Shown: in pieces, positions 62,101 to 64,000 of the stretch
Layout of the letters: each line of letters starts with the position of its first letter
Numbering within the stretch: position 1 is the first letter of the stretch
NCBI GenBank assembly: GCA_935421135.1
Contig: OW285191.1
Location: forward strand, 868,001 to 932,000
DNA from: Bugulina stolonifera
Lineage: Eukaryota > Bryozoa > Gymnolaemata > Cheilostomatida > Bugulidae
DNA: 64,000 nucleotides
Direction of reading: 5' to 3'
Notes under the pieces: generated by a model
Databases searched by the model: none
Told to the model about the DNA's origin: nothing
Seen by the model: the letters and a program-made list of their open reading frames with translations, nothing else
Position numbers and translations under genes: made by a program

Positions 62101-63990
62101 ATGCATTCCATGTAATCTATGCATTCTATGCATAGAATACATAGATTGCATTCTTTGCATTCTATGCATTCTATGCATGAAATACATAGAAGACGTAGAA
62201 GACATAGAATGCATAGAATGCGTTCCATGTAATCTATGCACTCTATGCATAGAATCCATAGATTGCATACTATGCATTCGATGCATAGAATACATAGAAT
62301 ACATTGATTACATAGAAGGCATTGTATGTAATCAATGTATTTTATGCATTCTATGCATAGAATACATTGATCACATAAAATGCATTCTATGCACTCTATG
62401 CATTCCATGTTATCCATGCGTTCTATGCATAGGATACATAGATTATATTCTATACATTCTATGCATGAAATACATAGAAGACATAGAAGACATAGAATAC
62501 ATAGAATGCGTTCCATGTAATCTATGCACTCTATGCATAGAATACATAGATTGCATACTATGCATTCGATGCATAGAATACATAGAATACATTGATTACA
62601 TAGAAGGCATTGTATGTAATCAATGTATTTTATGCATTCTATGCATAGAATACATTGATCACATAGAATGCATTCTATGCACTCTATGCATTCCATGTAT
62701 TCTATGCATTCTATGTATTCTATGCATTCGGTGCATAGAATACATTTTATGCATAGAATGCATAGAATACATTGATTACATAGAAGGCATTGTATGTAAT
62801 CAATGTATTTTATGCATTCTATGCATAGAATACATTGATCACATAGAATGCATTCTATGCACTCTATGCATTCCATGTATTCTATGCATTCTATGTATTC
62901 TATGCATTCGGTGCATAGAATACATTTTATGCATAGAATGCATAGAATACATTGATCACATAGAATGCATTCTTTGCGCTCTATGCATTCCATGTAATCT
63001 ATGCGTTCTATGCATAGAATACATAGATTGCATTCTATGCATTCTATGCATAGAATACATAGAAGACATCGAAGGCATAGAAGACATAGAATGCATTCTG
63101 TGCAATCTATGCACTCTATGCAGAGAATACATAGAAGACATAGAAGACATAAAATGCATATAATGCATTCCATGTAATCTATGCACTCTATGCATAGAAT
63201 ACATTGATCACTTAGAATACATTCTATGCACTGAATGCATAGAATGCATAGGATGCATAGAGTGCATTCTATTCATTCTATGTATTCTAAGCATTCTATG
63301 TAGTCTTTGCATTGCATAGAACACATAGATTGCATTCTATGCATGAAATACATAGAAGACATAGAAGACATAGAATGCATAGAATGCGTTCCATGTAATC
63401 TATGCACCCTATGCATAGAATACATAGATTGCATACTATGCATTCGATGCATAGAATACATAGAATACATTGATTACATAGAAGGCATTGGATGTAATCA
63501 ATGTATTTTATGCATTCTATGCATAGAATACATTGATCACATAGAATGCATTCTATGCACTCTATGCCTTCCATGTAATCCATGCGTTCTACGCATAGGA
63601 TACATAGATTGCATTCTATGCATTCTATGCATAGAATACATATAATGCTATGTCTTCTATGTATTCTATGCATTCCATGCATAGAATACATAGAATACAT
63701 AGATTGCACTCTATGCACTCTATGCATCCCATGTAATCTATGCATTCTATGTATTCTATGCATTCGGTGCATAGAATACATTTTATGCATAGAATGCATA
63801 GAATACATAGGATGCATAGAGTGCATTCTATTCATTCTATGTATTCTATGCATTCTATGTGGTCTTTGCATTGCATAGAACACATAGATTGCATTCTATG
63901 CACTCTATGCATTCCATGTAATCTATGCATTCTATGTATACTATGTATTCTATGCATTCGATGCATAGAATACATTTTGTGCATAGAATG
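56130..63990. repeat. 3367-bp and 2418-bp higher-order repeats
   Basis: Blocks at 56129 and 56383 recur at 59496 and 59750 (3367 bp); 57479 recurs at 60855 (3376 bp, one nonamer more). Blocks at 60855, 60878 and 61164 recur at 63273, 63296 and 63582 (2418 bp). Boundaries are approximate. Confidence 0.88.
57127..57132. other. Paralogous empty site for element 2
   Basis: TACATT within text that matches both flanks of element 2 without interruption: CGGTGCATAGAATACATT then TTATGCATAGAATGC, continuing to GAATGCATTCTTTGCACTC. It shows what the target looked like before insertion. Confidence 0.9.
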
Positions 63991-64000
63991 CATAGAATAC

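Larger units (their letters stand above)
42758..64000. repeat. Nonamer satellite array, right block
   Basis: Same satellite as 12140-33205. Large parts are collinear with the left block: 44961-46300 matches 23573-24912 (offset 21388), 47081-48420 matches 25418-26757 (offset 21663), and 48511-49900 matches 31103-32490 (offset about 17400). The array runs past the window end. No gene, RNA gene or further insertion is seen. Confidence 0.97.

Noticed and set aside
12163..63883. Hundreds of long ORFs of Cys-Ile-Leu/Cys-Ile-Glu or Met-His-Ser/Met-His-Arg type
   Set aside because: They come from a 9-bp satellite whose length is a multiple of three, so two frames per strand lack stops. They overlap in all orientations, have no start context, splice sites or domains.

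Overview
The window is nuclear DNA of an animal. The evidence is spliceosomal introns of about 80-110 bp with canonical splice sites, a metazoan-type IkB-like ankyrin gene, Polinton-type mobile elements and a huge satellite. The short introns and small genes would suit a compact invertebrate genome such as a sponge, but the species cannot be fixed from the sequence.

About 42 kb (12140-33205 and 42758-64000) is one satellite built from a 9-bp unit (ATTCTATGC) that switches orientation every few units. It is organised into higher-order repeats of 171, 531, 711, 1675, 2580, 3367, 3778 and about 5106 bp. It leaves two frames open on each strand, so it yields hundreds of spurious Cys/Ile/Leu/Glu or Met/His/Ser/Arg ORFs. 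I see no gene in it.

Two large mobile elements sit in the satellite. Both end in the same 18 bp (5'-AGTAGTATAGTCAGTGCA at the left end). Element 2 (33206-42757, 9552 bp) is complete, with terminal inverted repeats (TIRs) of about 1.25 kb and a perfect 6-bp target duplication TACATT. AG...CT-type ends, long TIRs and 6-bp duplications are typical of Maverick/Polinton elements. Element 1 (1-12139; its left 198 bp lie outside the window) has TIRs of about 0.54 kb. It carries a three-exon protein-primed family-B DNA polymerase with an upstream C2H2 finger exon on the minus strand, and a gene with an internally duplicated beta-rich domain on the plus strand. A 2610-bp piggyBac-like non-autonomous element is nested in it, at TTAA.

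Element 2 has the same plan but different genes. On the minus strand is a four-exon unrecognised Cys/His- and Ser/Thr-rich protein; on the plus strand is a five-exon, 334-residue IkB-like ankyrin protein with an N-terminal ESGxxS phosphodegron-like motif and an acidic tail. No integrase, packaging ATPase, protease or capsid gene is visible in either element.

The most striking shared feature lies between the divergent promoters of both elements. Each has a tandem array of exactly 31-bp period with the common core CCCGATGTGATTC. In element 1 it is folded into a giant inverted repeat; in element 2 it is single-orientation. Same ends, same layout, same array period and exchangeable gene pairs suggest a modular family of Polinton-ended elements, one of which has captured an NF-kB pathway inhibitor.
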